Notes: a model not told the origin generated them from the letters alone. DNA of 64,000 nt from Rhododendron vialii (GCF_030253575.1 NC_080568.1:4997501-5061500); one strand, 5' to 3'. Counted from the first letter of the stretch, positions 21,947 through 34,787 are shown. Numbers and translations: made by a program.

Positions 21947-24900
21947 TAATAAACTATGGGTGGTGTGGGATGAGGATGAATAAAAGCATCACATGATTGG
22001 GTCATAAAACCTAACAAGAGCCCATTACAAGAAACTTAATAGCTCGTGAATGTCAAAATTGATTGCATAAAATGTTTTAAATCGGTAGAATCATATTACT
22101 TGGAAATTTGGGTCTGAGAAGTGAGAACTAAGAAGACAATTACCCGTTTGAACCATAACCATAAGTGCTGGTTACATGTCCATGAAGACAATAGATGTTA
22201 TGGTCCAAAGACGAGCTCAATGCCTCCATACCTAATTTTGTATGTACCAGTGTTCCAGTGCATGTCCGGCTATCGGATCACAAAGAATCTTTTCTTCTCT
22301 CAAGATTCCCACGTGATTCAATAGCCGAAAAAGCACCGAAAACGCTGGTATAGGTAGAATTGGAGACGGGGGATAAATATCCCCAGTCCCTTTTCTCTGG
22401 TGAGAGATGAGGAGGAGGGGTTTACTCACCTGAGGAGAGTTCAGATCATTCTTCTTGCAGATAAAACTCAAAGCACGACCCGGATATGCTCCAACCAGAG
22501 TTTCTCCAAGGCCCTTCACTACCTGTCCGAACAAAAAACTGTATGTCTACATAATTTGTTCTAATGTACACAAAAACTAATACTATTCCACAAGCAAAAA
22601 CTAGAAACTAGCAAGTCTTAATCCCCGTTAAGTGTAGTCGGGTTTGTTTCAACCAGCTTTCCTCTCCAAACAAGTTTAAGGGGAGAAAGGTTGACTTGTC
22701 ATGACTTGGTTGGCGGAAAAACCAAACCTGCAAGTCATGAAGTTTAGGCTGACAATCCAAGAGAAATTTGGTCAATATGCTCTAGTTATAAATTACCTCG
22801 GCGCATATCTCTGACGAGTCTCCTGAAGATGGATTTGTTGTGTGGATAACAAATGCGTAGTCGGCGTTTATTATTTCCTGAACCAGGACAGCCATGCAAA
22901 GGTACTCATGATCTAATTTCACTTTTCTTGTGCTGAAATATGCTCTCTCATTCCACTTTGAAGCCCAGACCTAAAAAATTACAAACACATGACACGCCTG
23001 AGCATATTAAGGCTGTTTAGTGAGCTGAATGGCTGATGAACATAGAACATATGTCTAGGAAACTTGTAGCGCAGGACGACAGTCTTACTTTCTTTATAGC
23101 CAGCCATGCTTGCTCCCATCTCTGCTGGCCTTCATCTCCAGGCCAAGGCATGCCAGAACTTTGCATCCTGTTTTTCAACTCTTCCACCTGCCATAAGGTT
23201 TCAGCTTAACTTGAACTCGATTTGTTTTTTTTTGGTCACATTTTTGTGGTAAGCAAAGAAGAAAAATAGGCACATATATGTTCCAAAATTTCGGGGCTTA
23301 GTAGAAGAAGAAAAAAAATCCTCAACTCCTCCTCTAGAAAGGACATACCAACTGGGACGGAGCTGCAAGTTCTAAAACTGCCTTTCGGATCTCCCCGAGT
23401 GCACTGACGTCTCCTTCTCCTAGCTTTTTCTTCAGGATATGCAAATTTTCTGCCACTCCCTGTAAATCAAAAGCAAGTTAATATGTTACTGAATGACCAT
23501 ATAACCATAAATTTCACTTTGTCAGTGAATGACGCAGAGTAGATTGTTGCAATTGCAGACTGCATTAAGAAGCATCAAAAATTGAGGCGAGGGAAACCTG
23601 ATTTAAACCATCTGAAAGAACTTTCTCGAAAACTCCAAATGGTAGGGCAACCGAGGTAGGAATCCCAACCCAAGATGGCACTTTTCCTTTCAGGTATGCT
23701 ATATTGCGTGATTTAGCTCCAACCTACGAAAATCAAAGTGCTATAAGCTCAGAAAATTGGAAAACATCTGCTTGCAAACATGTACAGCACTCCCTGAAAT
23801 AATCCTGTAAGTCGTGTTATATAGTTCATTCAATGGTAAAAGGAAAGCAAAAGGGGAAACTCCTCTGAGTATAACTGAAGCTTGACATTGCAGTCCTAAC
23901 CATTTCACTTGTGAACTCGTCAGATGATATTGCATATCTACCACCAAACTGCTTTCTGACCAGTGTCAGAGAGGGCAAAGAGTCGTCTTCTTTCAAGCTT
24001 GTTGAACTTGCATTTGTTAAGTCACCCACCTTCAACGTGCTGAGATTAAGAAGGAAAGAGGATTAACTCTGGCAATGCATTTTTGGTTTGTAGAGAGGCA
24101 GAGAGCATTGAAAAGTAAATGAGGAATTCATACTGAAACTAGAGAAAAATTGATTGTAACTTCATCAAGAAAGTGTAAGACAAGCAGTAAGAAACTCCAT
24201 TAAAGATGGGTACCTATAAACTATATCTGCAGAAGTGGGCTTTATCTGCAATAATTTCCCTTCACTTGCTTGGAGGTCAGCCCAAATGTTGGAATCAAAG
24301 CATGTAGCAAAGCAGACCTTCCAAAAAGGAAAAACGATCACAAATATCATAGGTTAGTTTTTCATTTCAACAACCATTCGAAGTAACAAACAAAACAGAA
24401 GCACAAAAATGACAGATTGATATTGACTTACCTTGCTGTTTCTTGCTCGCACAGAAACATATGATAGGACATCTGGCATGTCAGGTGTTAGCACAGCAAC
24501 TGCACCATCAGGAATTTCCTCCTCTCCTTTGACAGATTTTGCCACCAAAATTGTTGGCTTTTCATAAGACTTATTCTGGACAGCAAGCAACTCGTCTACG
24601 ACAACAACATATCCTATGGCTTCAACCGGACTGATAACCTGCCAACTGTATCAAGCAAATTTAAGTTGTTACTTGTTAGTATATCTGAATTTATCTACGT
24701 TTGAGCCTCGTAATAATAAACAATCATATGCATGAGGTTCGTTTTTTGAAGGTCATATGCATGAGGTTCACAAATCACAATTTCACACCGTAATAGCATA
24801 TTCTTTGAAGCTAGGCATTTAACAGAAAACAGCGGGCAATAACCGAAGGAACCCTCCTGGGACTGTAGAATTACTACAGCCCATCCCAATACAAGTGTTC

Positions 24901-27798
24901 CATACACTCAAATGAAATCATTCGAATAATGTACTATTGTGCTTATAAGAATAATGACAGTTGGATTAACCTTCCCAAATTAGCAGTTTCACGAAGAACA
25001 GGATCTAGTCTATTAAGAAGTGAAGATAGTGATGCTGCTGATCCGGCACGAATGATTTCTTCTGTGAAAATATTCACCTGCATTAAGTGATCATACAGGT
25101 GATGTCAAACTGTCAAGGTAGTATATACAACACAACACAATACAAAAGCAGTAAGGTTGTAGAATGATCAACATACAGCCCATAGCTCCACTCCAAGCTG
25201 TGATCCAAGATATTCAGCGGATGGTTGCAATAAATGATGGTAGGACTCCGCCTTGCCTGCAAGTGCAAGCCGGGTTCTGTCAAGGACTGATTTCGCGTAC
25301 AAAGCCCAGAGATTATCTCCAGACTTGGACATGCTTAGGGCTTCATTCCATCCCTTCATAAGCAGCAAAACAGAAAAGTAATCAATTTACACTGTCCAAT
25401 CATGTAGCTTTCTAACAATGACATAGACAACATGTATTTATTATCAAGCTACATATAAATCTTTCTGAACACCACTGGCGAAGATGAGCAAGGACTCAAT
25501 ATTTCAAGGTGCCAACGAAAGATTGAGCACGAAATTAGAATATAAAGTTGCATAATTGATTACCTTTAAGCAATAGATGAGATCCTCATTATCATCCCAA
25601 GACAGGGCGAGGGTTTCAAGGACAAGAGTGATGAAGTACATAATTTTCTGCAAATACATAAATAGGTCATGAAGAGCATATTTGATCGGTGAAACTAAAG
25701 CAAACCAGAAACCTTTAGAGATGCGAGAGACCACCAGTCAAGACTCAAGAGGAAAGGGAAGAAAAATGGATAACAATGATAAACAGATGCAAATATGCTG
25801 ACAAGTGGATATACCTCTGGTTTGGCACTATTCAACTCCTCATATCCCCGTTCTATGGCTGTCCAAACAGTAGAATCAAGGGCGATGTCCAAAAACAAAA
25901 GATCCTTAAGACGATTATTTGATTTAGAAATCAATGGACTAAGCTCCGCACGGGTCTCTAGCAATCCCTGAATATGAGATATTTTATTTATTTCTAAATC
26001 TTATAGAAAAAATCTGAGTGTGAGGGTTGCTAGAAAAACACAAAGCCTACAAAATAATTTCACTTACCTCAAGAAGTGCTTCCACATTCTTATCTTCAAC
26101 ATGTTCCAGGACAAAATGAAGTAGTTCCTGTTTAAAAGATTCATAAAAGTTTACAGGGGACCAAATTTTCTCACTTTCAATCAGACAGGTTGCATAAAAA
26201 AGAGTAGCATAGAAAGCAGTACAGGAAATCCAGATGGCAAGCCTGATATAGGATTTATCTTCACCCCAACCATGAAGCCTTTCCCCTGGGAAAAAAAAAA
26301 AAGGCAACAAAAGCATGAAGTTCTTATCTACAGATTAAGAAAAGACATCCAATGAGCAACACCTTCCAGTCAGTGACAATACCTCAGACTTGTAGCCCAT
26401 GCAATTTGAAATGGCTGACTCTAAATCTGCGCCTGAATGCACTCCCTGCATCATACAGTTGTCAACTTGTCATTTATAGCACCGTAGATTGATTCGGCGT
26501 GCAAATAGAACAAAATTCTCTAAGCTTCTGAATAATCAGAATTCAACAATTTCTGTTTTCTTAGAAAACGAATGAAGAGAATCTGTAATTAGGCTGTTCC
26601 ATTTTGATGGATTCAGTGCACACATGTACTGTTACTTTCCCTCTGATGTATCATTGTAAATTCAAGTCAACGACTTCTGGAAGTAAACTATCACTAAAAA
26701 GAAAATGCACACAGCCACGTATAGTTTCATTTTGCATGCTTCAGAACTCCATTGTGGTCCAATTTATAGCAGGACATGTTTCCAAGTCCCTCTTATGATA
26801 GTTTGTTTAATCAGTCATTATGATTTCTCCTATTACCTTAGTGAAAAACAAGATGAAAAGATATCTGTGAAAAAAGATAAAATGATATAAGCATTGACTG
26901 GGAAATTTTAAGGAGCCAACCTTCAATGTTCTCATGTAATTTCTAAGATCGCGCAAAAGGCCATCTTTCTGGTCTCTCCTGAAATCAGGTTCCGAACGGA
27001 TAGCACGATCATAGCTCAAAAGGCGCTCTTTTGTTATTCCATTATCATTCATTGTTTTCCAATAAACACTGATGTCCAAATCACAATTGAGATAATCCAT
27101 TAGTGCCTACAAGAACATTCATTGTGAGACTAGTTTTAAAGATATAGACAGAAGAAATCCACCTAGGTTTGCAGTCTGATACCTGACAGATGACAACATC
27201 ATCAGGGCTAGTGTTATTATGCAGCTTCTGATGCCATTGCTCCATAATTCCACCCTTGCAATTATTATTTCTCTGCAATCAAAACATGGTTACTTTCATA
27301 TATACAACAATCATTTTCCCTCAAAGGGTAAAAACTACTGAGAGCTCACATATTATTAGTGTTGGTCATGTTAATTACAGGATAGATCATATTTACCTGG
27401 ATAACCAGGATTTCGTCTCGGATTCGCTGCCCCACATCCCCTTCACCTCCACGACCGACACTAGAAAGAATCATTCGCAAAAGTTCTCAATATTCTGGAT
27501 TAGTTCTATAAACAAACTCGAGCAAGTCTGTAAGCTTATCCTGAGCTTGACTTATTTCACTGTACAAATAGCCACATTTAGAGAATAAGACACAGTTACA
27601 GTCACTATTGGAGAATGACAGAGGCTGAAACTATAGGAACCACAAACAAAGAGTCATGTTTACCGTGGTTTTACGTTGTAGTTCTTATTCCATATGAGCT
27701 GTCGTGTTGCCACAAACCTCAACCACACAAGGAGTCCTGCAAAACCCAGTTTACCAGCGTCTTTGGCTTCATATACCAGGTCCGCTGCGATATTAAAC

Positions 27799-29560
27799 CT
27801 GAGAAGAAGAATAAACATCAGAAATTCATTAGAATGATCCAAATTGATAAACCAACAAAATTAGTGAAGACAAGGTCTCATCTCAGGACAACCTAAAGAA
27901 AAATTATCAAGTCCAGGCGAAGCCCTCCTTTCCCATATCCTACTACTGCACTTGAAAGAACTAGCACATAAAGTCTACCTAAAATACTTGAAGACAACCT
28001 AAAGTAACACACATTGTGCAACAGGAAAAATATACATACATACATACATATACACACACACACACACGGTTTGTTTCAAATGAGGGAGTCCCCATTTTAG
28101 TTAAAATGCGGACCCCCTTTCCCGATCGAATTTCGATTATGTATATGTGTAAATGAGCAAAGTATACTCAGCTAGAATACTTCAAAAAGCAATGGTCACA
28201 ACAAAGAGGCACAAGATGTGAAAAGACAACAAAAGGCTGAAGTATTTCACTTTAAGCCAAAACCATCCTTTCCTGAGGCCCATTTACAAAAATAAAGCAC
28301 ATTTAGGCACTTCCCCAAAACACTAATCAGTAGCAAATGCACTAGGGCTAGGCAGCACTTGCTTGACTTCAACTGCAGCATGTGACAGAGAATGGATAAT
28401 ATCATTGGAGAGCCGTACAACAATTTCATCCAGCAACCAACAATGACATCTTGTATAATACCCTTGACATTCATTTGATATCAGTAATCAATATCATTAT
28501 GTCCTCCTAAGAAAAAAGCAAATTGGAGGGAAACATCTCTTTGCCCTCCAAAGAGCTGCACTATTTCTTGGTCGTTGTCGCGATCTTTGCTGCAATGCCA
28601 CACCCCATCTAAACAGAGCTGCAAATCAGCAAAGTTGTTACCATTCTTATCTCATTCATCTATTGCAATGAGGCTCAATGCCACATAATTAGGCTCAATG
28701 CCAGAAAACATCTTCCTACATAGATAGGACCTCCTCAGAGAAGTCCCAGTATGCGTAACCAGAAATAATGGAGTGATGTGTGCATATTCTTCTATTTTTT
28801 CTGCCTAGAATAATGACAATAACTTAGGTCTTAAGATAGGGCCATTTCAAATTAATAACAAGTAGTTTATGCGAATAAATAAGAAATTGCTATTCAAAAT
28901 GTCTGTAGGTTGTGGCTGCCATATAAATCAAAAGTAGGAAAGATCTGATTTTCAGGAAACAAAAACAACTCTTTAAGAAAATTAGAAGAATGCCTGAAGG
29001 GTTTCCTGTCCCTTTCTCATTACCCAGCTTTCTTGTACAATTGATTTTTACAATCAACTCATCTAATTTAGCCAATCAAACTGACCGCAAAAATTTCCAA
29101 AGAGGGTGTCTGGAATTCATAGCATAAAATTGAAATTCCACGTACAAGATCCTTTTCTTTCTCTCTTTTTTAACGAGGAAATAAACTTGAACGATAAGTT
29201 GTGGCCCACAAAAAGCATGTTGTTAGATCTGATACGACTATACTCGGTCTACAGCCCCAGCAGGAATAACAACAAATTAACTCCTCCTTCGGTACAGGAC
29301 CAGAGGTGAACAAAGAGGACTCCACCAGATTCAAAGACCTGGACAACCCAAAATGCAAATTTGATGGCTGTATTTACGAGGGCATTCTTCTGGACAAGCT
29401 CTGTGGAGGGATTTTACAGGTTTTAATGGGTTTCAAAAGAATGCAAGACAATAGTTTCAAATTTCAAAGAGTTCTGCAGTTGACGGTAATGGCCAAAGTG
29501 CCAAAATGAATGAATGGAAACTATGTAGCTGAAAATGACAGTGATTATCTAGGGCTCAAA
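27799..29560. other. No supported gene; short coding-like frame at 28323
   Basis: I do not find the missing GWD exons here. At 28029-28068 lies a TACA/CA microsatellite, and 28064-28135 is half of the foldback MITE seen whole at 34133-34490. On the minus strand a frame of about 40 codons ending in TAG at 28323 reads like protein (RLSNDIIHSLSHAAVEVKQV), but I do not recognise it and see no start; it may be a relic exon. Confidence 0.4.
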
Positions 29561-29930
29561 ATGAGCTCAATTTAGGGACCCTAATTTTTGGGGGTCCCCA
29601 AATTTTGGAACCCTAAGATGAAAAATTTAGGGCTCATCGACAGAGAGAGAGAGAGAGAGGAGGAGGAGGAGGAGGAGGAGAAGAGAGAGAGAGAGACCTT
29701 GGCAATGGAGCTTCGGTGGTGGGCGAATTCGATTTTTGCGATTTTGTCGTGATTGGACCTTTCCTTCCATTTCTTCCACCTTTTCTTGAGAGAGAGAGAG
29801 AGAGAGGGAGGGGGGGGGGGGGGGGGGGTAGTCGGCGGCGGGGTCTGGTCGGCCGTCGGTCGGAGGTGGAAGGGTGGGGGGCTGCCGGCATGGTGGTCTG
29901 GCAGAACAAAAGAACGTGAGAAATGGGAGA
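29560..29930. repeat. GA microsatellites, poly-G run and a small foldback
   Basis: A short inverted repeat (TTAGGGACCCTAA and GGAACCCTAA, 29572-29617) is followed by GA/GGA arrays (29640-29697, 29786-29808) and a run of about 20 G (29809-29828). No gene is supported. Confidence 0.7.
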
Positions 29931-30126
29931 AGGGGTAAGGTGTAATTAATTTTAAAGATGGGTGGGATTTAATCTCAGCCCTTGAAACAGAGGGCTGAGA
30001 TGGGGTGTTTGTCTGGGTGTTTGTTTAGTTGTCCATAGATCCGCCCCCTTTACGAAATTATGTACATATAGTATTTGTAAACAAATCAGCTATTAAAGTT
30101 AAGGTAATTTTTGAACATTCTACCAC

Positions 30127-30286
30127 AAATTTCTGGAGCCGCCATTGACTGTCTTGTGCTCAATTTTTTTTAATGATTTTCATCATTATTTTATTTGGCA
30201 TGAGCAAAATTTCTGGAGCCGCCATTGATTGTCTTGTGCTCAATCTTTTTTAATGACTTCCATCATTATTTTATTTGGTACGAACA
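30127..30286. repeat. Tandem duplication, 80 bp unit
   Basis: Both units begin AAATTTCTGGAGCCGCCATT (30127 and 30207) and end in a TCATTATTTTATTTGG segment, with five or six differences. Confidence 0.88.
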
Positions 30287-30428
30287 CAAAAGGAAACCCA
30301 TCACCATGTCATGTGCATTGTATATCAAATTCAACAATTAGTTAAGTTTTGGATAAATTATAGTTAACCCCCTCGAATTGTGCTTCAGGGACACTTTACC
30401 CCTTCAAATTTTGATTTTTGGCACGTAA

Positions 30429-30883
30429 GAGCATCCGCAATGGGAATAATCAAAATCAATAACCAAAATGTGCCACGTCAGCGTTTGATTATCCATTTAG
30501 TGCATAATCAAACTTAACAAACTTTACCTCCACATTGGTTATTTTTGCATCCATATAGAAAAAACCCCACAATACGCAATGCACCTATGTCCAATTACAA
30601 ATGAGTTCTAATCACGCACCCGACCACACCAAATTATTATTCTCGATGAGACGATTCTAATGTGGGGTGTTTTTTAGTTTTTAAGTTTTGAATTTGGTTA
30701 CTAGGTTTGATTATTGAGTTTTGGTTATTGGTAAAAGTTGTTAAGTTTGGTTATGGAATTGGTGAAATTTGGTTATTTGCTAAAAGACTTGTAACTTTGA
30801 TTATTACAATGTGAGGTGTTTTTTTAGGATTGTTGTTAAGTTTGCTTATCCATACCAATTTGTTTATTACAATGTGGATGCTC
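30429..30883. mobile_element. Tourist-like MITE of the GAGCATCC family
   Basis: 455 bp, ends GAGCATCCGCAATGGGAATA and TTACAATGTGGATGCTC, flanked by TAA at 30426-30428 and 30884-30886. It is closest to the innermost MITE at 49209-49664, sharing the central part with ATCACGCACCCGACCACACC. Confidence 0.93.
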
Positions 30884-31210
30884 TAACCACCTCAAACTAA
30901 TGGACATGCAGAACCGGTTGACTTCCATATCGAAGAGAATGTAAATTACTATTTTGCCCTCCATTGAAAAATGCTTACAAGATGGACCAAAACCCATTCG
31001 TTTGCGAAAACCTCAAATGAAACAATTGTATGAGGAACTGATCGGGATTCCTCTACCACTTTGTATTTCCTCCTCCTTTCTTACATTTTCCGAGCAGCCA
31101 CAAAGGAATCATGTTGCTATTTTGCCCTTAAATCACAAGTCTCTTATTTAAAATTTTGTTTGAGATCTTAGGTGAGAGAAGATTAGGATAAAGAAAGAAG
31201 AAAGATTTTA

Positions 31211-31465
31211 AAAAAATAGGAAAGAGAAATATTTAGAAGATTAGGACTCCGTTTGTTTGAAAGCAAAATATTTTTCGGCATAAAATATTTTTTATGTAAA
31301 ATGATTTTGCAAAAAATAAAAGTTTCGTTTTTATTTCAAAAAATAGGAAAGAGAAATATTTAGAAGATTAGGACTCCGTTTGTTTGAAAGCAAAATATTT
31401 TTCGGCATAAAATATTTTTTATGTAAAATGATTTTGCAAAAAAATAAAAGTTTCGTTTTTATTTC
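31211..31465. repeat. Tandem duplication, 127 bp unit
   Basis: Unit 31211-31337 is followed by a near-identical unit 31338-31465, differing by one A in a run. Such identity means a recent event. It lies at one end of the MITE-like element at 31247-31892. Confidence 0.95.
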
Positions 31466-31510
31466 AGATGTTTGGTTGACAATTTTTCCACACAGAAAAG
31501 TTTTTGATTA

Positions 31511-31576
<66 letters not shown>

Positions 31577-31892
31577 ATATATGCATATATGTATGTATGT
31601 ACGTACGTTTACACTACATATAAAATTTTATCGTCTTTGATAAGAAAACACAAGGTTAGGTCATAGATGAATAAGATTGGGGCTGAGGGGGCTTAGTAAA
31701 GTAACATAATTATTAGTTGACTAGCAAAGCCGAAGTTTGGAAAATAACTTACACGTTTTCAAACATATGAAGTAAAATATTTTTACCTAGTAATATATTT
31801 TTCTATCTTTTGCACAACCAAACAAAAAAAAAAAAAAAAACAAGTAAAACATTTTTCAAAAAAAATATTTTACGCTCAAACAAACAGAGCCT
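31247..31892. mobile_element. MITE-like element with CTCCGTTTGTTT ends
   Basis: The left end CTCCGTTTGTTTGAAAGCAA and the right end TACGCTCAAACAAACAGAG form an imperfect terminal inverted repeat. The interior holds the tandem duplication and CT/CA microsatellites (31516-31575). No clean target duplication was seen. Confidence 0.6.
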
Positions 31893-32135
31893 AGAAGAAA
31901 GAAAGGGTAAAATGAGTATTATTTAAAATTCAAGATAACAAAATAAATTATCAAACCTACTAAAATTAGGACTTACGATTTTAATATAAATTTCAAACCT
32001 ATTTTTTATCCATATAAAAGCTCCCCCCCTTGCGACGCCTTAAAAAAAACATACATTACGACCGCACAAAGGTCCCAGGGTGGGAGAGAGAGGTTCTACC
32101 GTCCGAGAGAGAGAGAGGTTTGGAATTTTGACGCG

Positions 32136-32517
32136 ATGGTGGAAGTTTCGGTATTCAGCTACACAGGGATCAGAGATTGGGTGCTTAATCTGCTGATCCC
32201 ACTATCCATAGGGGTGGTTCCACTATCGGTAGGGGTGGTTCTCGTCGGAGCGCTTCAGTACTTCGTTTCGGAGCTCATGCGTTCTTCTCAGTCTGCCAAA
32301 ATCGTCAAACAAGGGTTATCTTCCTCACTTTCTCTCTCTACATATAAATGGCTCAAACGCACGCACAAATACATACATTTGTGTCGATATATGTCTACTT
32401 ATTGGGATTTGATTTGTGGTATATGCTGGTGGATTGTTCAGGCAGGTTGCTACTAGGGCTAGAAACCCACGGGCTGGGGCGAATTTCATTCCTGCCAAGT
32501 CATTCCGAGCTAATGAG
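32136..32517 (+). pseudogene. EMC3: ER membrane protein complex subunit 3, first two exons only
   Basis: Exon 1 (32136-32314) starts at ATG and encodes the EMC3 N-terminus with IRDWVL, a transmembrane stretch, YFVSELMRSSQ and AKIVKQG. Exon 2 (32442-32517) gives QVATRARNPRAGANFIPAKS, and both introns have GT-AG borders. EMC3 is an Oxa1-type insertase subunit of the ER. Exon 1 has an in-frame 21 bp tandem duplication giving PLSIGVVPLSVGVV, which lengthens the first membrane segment by seven residues compared with the family. The rest of EMC3 (about 200 residues) is not found downstream; the intron after exon 2 holds an antisense LINE of 6 kb. A TATA-like CATATAAAAG is at 32011. Probably a truncated copy. 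Confidence 0.85.
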
Positions 32518-33994
32518 GTATGCTGCTTGCTTGGTGTCTTGTTTTTTTTTTTTTGGTAAGTAAATTTTATAGCACCAAAAAACGCAAACAAGCTACAAAA
32601 ACACCGCGGCATCCCCCTGAATAAGTACACAGACCTCCCTATACAACGAAGGAGAAACACTACCTACGAACAAACAGCAACCTATCCACAGTTATTGATT
32701 CTAAAAATTCTGGAATCCAGCAACCATTCATCACAAAGATTCCTATTAACAGCAGAAAATTTGATTGAGGATAAGGAGCTAAGCTTAGCTTGAATGGCTT
32801 CAAGAATAGCAGCCGTTACCCTTTCCAAATCTCCTCTCTTATGCTGAAAAACCCTCAGAGTACGTTCCGCCCAAAGGAGATATACCGTAGCAGCCAAAGA
32901 AATTTTGTAAATAACACTACCAAAGCTCCTTCCCTTTCTATGGCAGCCAGCCCCTTGGAGCTCCTGTTCCAAGGGGAGCGAGGTTCTAGTGATACCATTC
33001 TTGGTCAAGACGACATTCCACACTGAGGAGGTAAAATGACAGTCAAAGAACAAGTGAGCATGAGATTCAATGGCTGTCATACACATCACACATTGAGTAT
33101 CAACAGCCATGCCCAATTGTCTAGCCTATCTTTAGTGGCTAATCTACCCCATACATCTAGGAACATTATTGCCGTACCAGACAAAAGAATACCAAGTTTG
33201 GATAGGGTACCTGGGCCTACAAGCCTCCCAGGCTGTCTTTGTAGAATAAATTCCATCAGCTGAAAGGGTCCAGCAAATTGAATCCTTAACTGATGGGTTA
33301 GGGAGAAAATCAGCGGGAGTTAGCCTTAAGACCTCCATAATAGCCCTGTTGTGCTGCCTCGGCCACCTCCACTCTCCTTGCACAATAATGGAAGACACCT
33401 TTGCCTTCAAGGCACTGCCTCTGTTCAAAACAATAGAGTCCCCAAACTTCTTTTAGAGTGCACCAATTGGGCGCCAATTATCAGTCCAAAGGAAAGTATC
33501 CTCCCCATTGCCAATACAGTATCTGATCCATTCTTGACAAATATCCCTTAATTTGAGCAGTTTCCTGATTCTGAGAATATACATATGCACCCATTTAACC
33601 CAAAGCGAATCAGCTTTTTTGCTAAGGGCCTAGAGATATCTAATATTAGAAGCCTTGTTCCATTCCATAAGGATCGAAAACCCTACCCACCTTCATTTTT
33701 AGGTACACAAAGGTGAGTCCAACTGACTTTGGCCCCTGTATGTTTCATGTCAATTCCAGACCATAAAAAGGCACAAAGCAAACCCTCAAATCTCCTTAAT
33801 AATTCTCTGAGGTAACACAAAAATAGAGCTCCAATAAGTGTGAATACTACAAAGCACTGATTGGATTAATTGAGCCCGTCCCCCATAAGACAAGTACTTC
33901 TGAGCCCAGCTTTGAATCCTGGCTAGACTCTTTTCTTTGAGGATCAAACAATCAGCAGAGGTAAGTCTAGAGCATATTAAGGGAACACCAAGGT

Positions 33995-34076
33995 CTATGT
34001 AGCACGGACACGGACACGACACGACACCGACACGTAAATTTTCAGAAAATGGGGGACACGACACGTTTGGGGACAC

Positions 34077-34134
<58 letters not shown>

Positions 34135-34787
34135 TTAGGTTCCGGTAAGGGATCCCTCATTTTATTAAAATGCGGGACTCCCCTTCCCGATTGAATTTCG
34201 ATGATCCGAACCGCTCAAAGTGATCAGAACGTGATTTTAAGGGTCCCCGTGTGAAATCAACAAAAAAAATGACCGAGAAGGGCTTCATCCGAGCAGTTTT
34301 CATTGAACGATTCAAAAAAAACTGCTCAGATGACGCCTTTCCCGGTCATTTTTTTTGCTGATTTCTTGCGGGGACCCTTAAAATTACGTTCTGCATACAT
34401 TGAATGGTTCGGATTTTCAAAATTTGATCGGAAAATGAAAGTCCCTCATTTTAACAAAATGAGGGATCCCTCACTTGAAAATTCCTCTATATATATATAT
34501 ATTCAAATAAGATAAAAGCTAATAATATTATATCCAGATAACCTTGTTTTCACCTTTGCAGTACATTGTTTTCCAAGTCATTACATCTATTATCTATACC
34601 TTGCAACAAAAAGTGTCCCAAAAGTGTCCGAAAGTGTGTCGAAAGTGTCTGGAAAGTGTCCCCGAAGTGTCCCGAAAGTGTGTGTCAAATGTCGGACTTC
34701 AAATATTGCCCCAAAATAACAGAGGACAATTCTGGAGAAGTGTCCGACACCGGTATGTCACCCCTATGGAGTGTCGGTGCTACATAG
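33995..34787. mobile_element. hAT-like MITE inserted in the LINE
   Basis: 793 bp with ends CTATGTAGCACGGACAC and GTGTCGGTGCTACATAG, flanked by the 8 bp duplication ACCAAGGT (33987-33994 and 34788-34795). Removing element and duplication rejoins the LINE reading frame ...VKYLG-VPL..., which proves the insertion. The interior has GTGTCC-type short repeats, a TA array (34079-34132) and a nested foldback element. Confidence 0.92.
34133..34490. mobile_element. Foldback MITE nested in the TA array
   Basis: Ends carry inverted GGGATCCCTCATTTT words (34149 and 34460), and the interior holds a further inverted pair around CTGCTCAGATGACG. TA repeats flank both sides, consistent with insertion into TA. 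A half copy lies at 28064-28135. Confidence 0.75.

Larger units (their letters stand above)
20790..27798 (-). pseudogene. GWD1: Alpha-glucan water dikinase, C-terminal 21 exons, inactivated
   Basis: Exons at 27664-27798, 27397-27559, 27183-27272, 26921-27106, 26383-26445, 26223-26285, 26068-26127, 25815-25967, 25564-25647, 25177-25353, 24971-25077, 24432-24645, 24214-24317, 23901-24039, 23598-23723, 23349-23459, 23089-23187, 22797-22970, 22430-22522, 21114-21229 and 20790-20994 all have GT-AG borders. They join in frame to 886 residues ending YVVQTRPQM. GWD phosphorylates starch glucans in plastids to start their breakdown; full proteins have about 1400 residues, so the N-terminal part with the carbohydrate-binding modules is missing. 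The ATP-grasp part (RSDSNGEDLEGYAGAGLYDS) is kept. Two defects: TGA at 27487-27489 where the family has arginine (PQYRE), and tyrosine at 24459-24461 where the family has the phosphorylated histidine (DVLSHVSVRARN). Introns are retained, so this is a duplicated or decayed gene, not a processed copy. Confidence 0.92.

Noticed and set aside
29634..29938. Proline/serine-rich or glycine-rich protein frames
   Set aside because: Created by GA and G runs on either strand; low-complexity sequence only.
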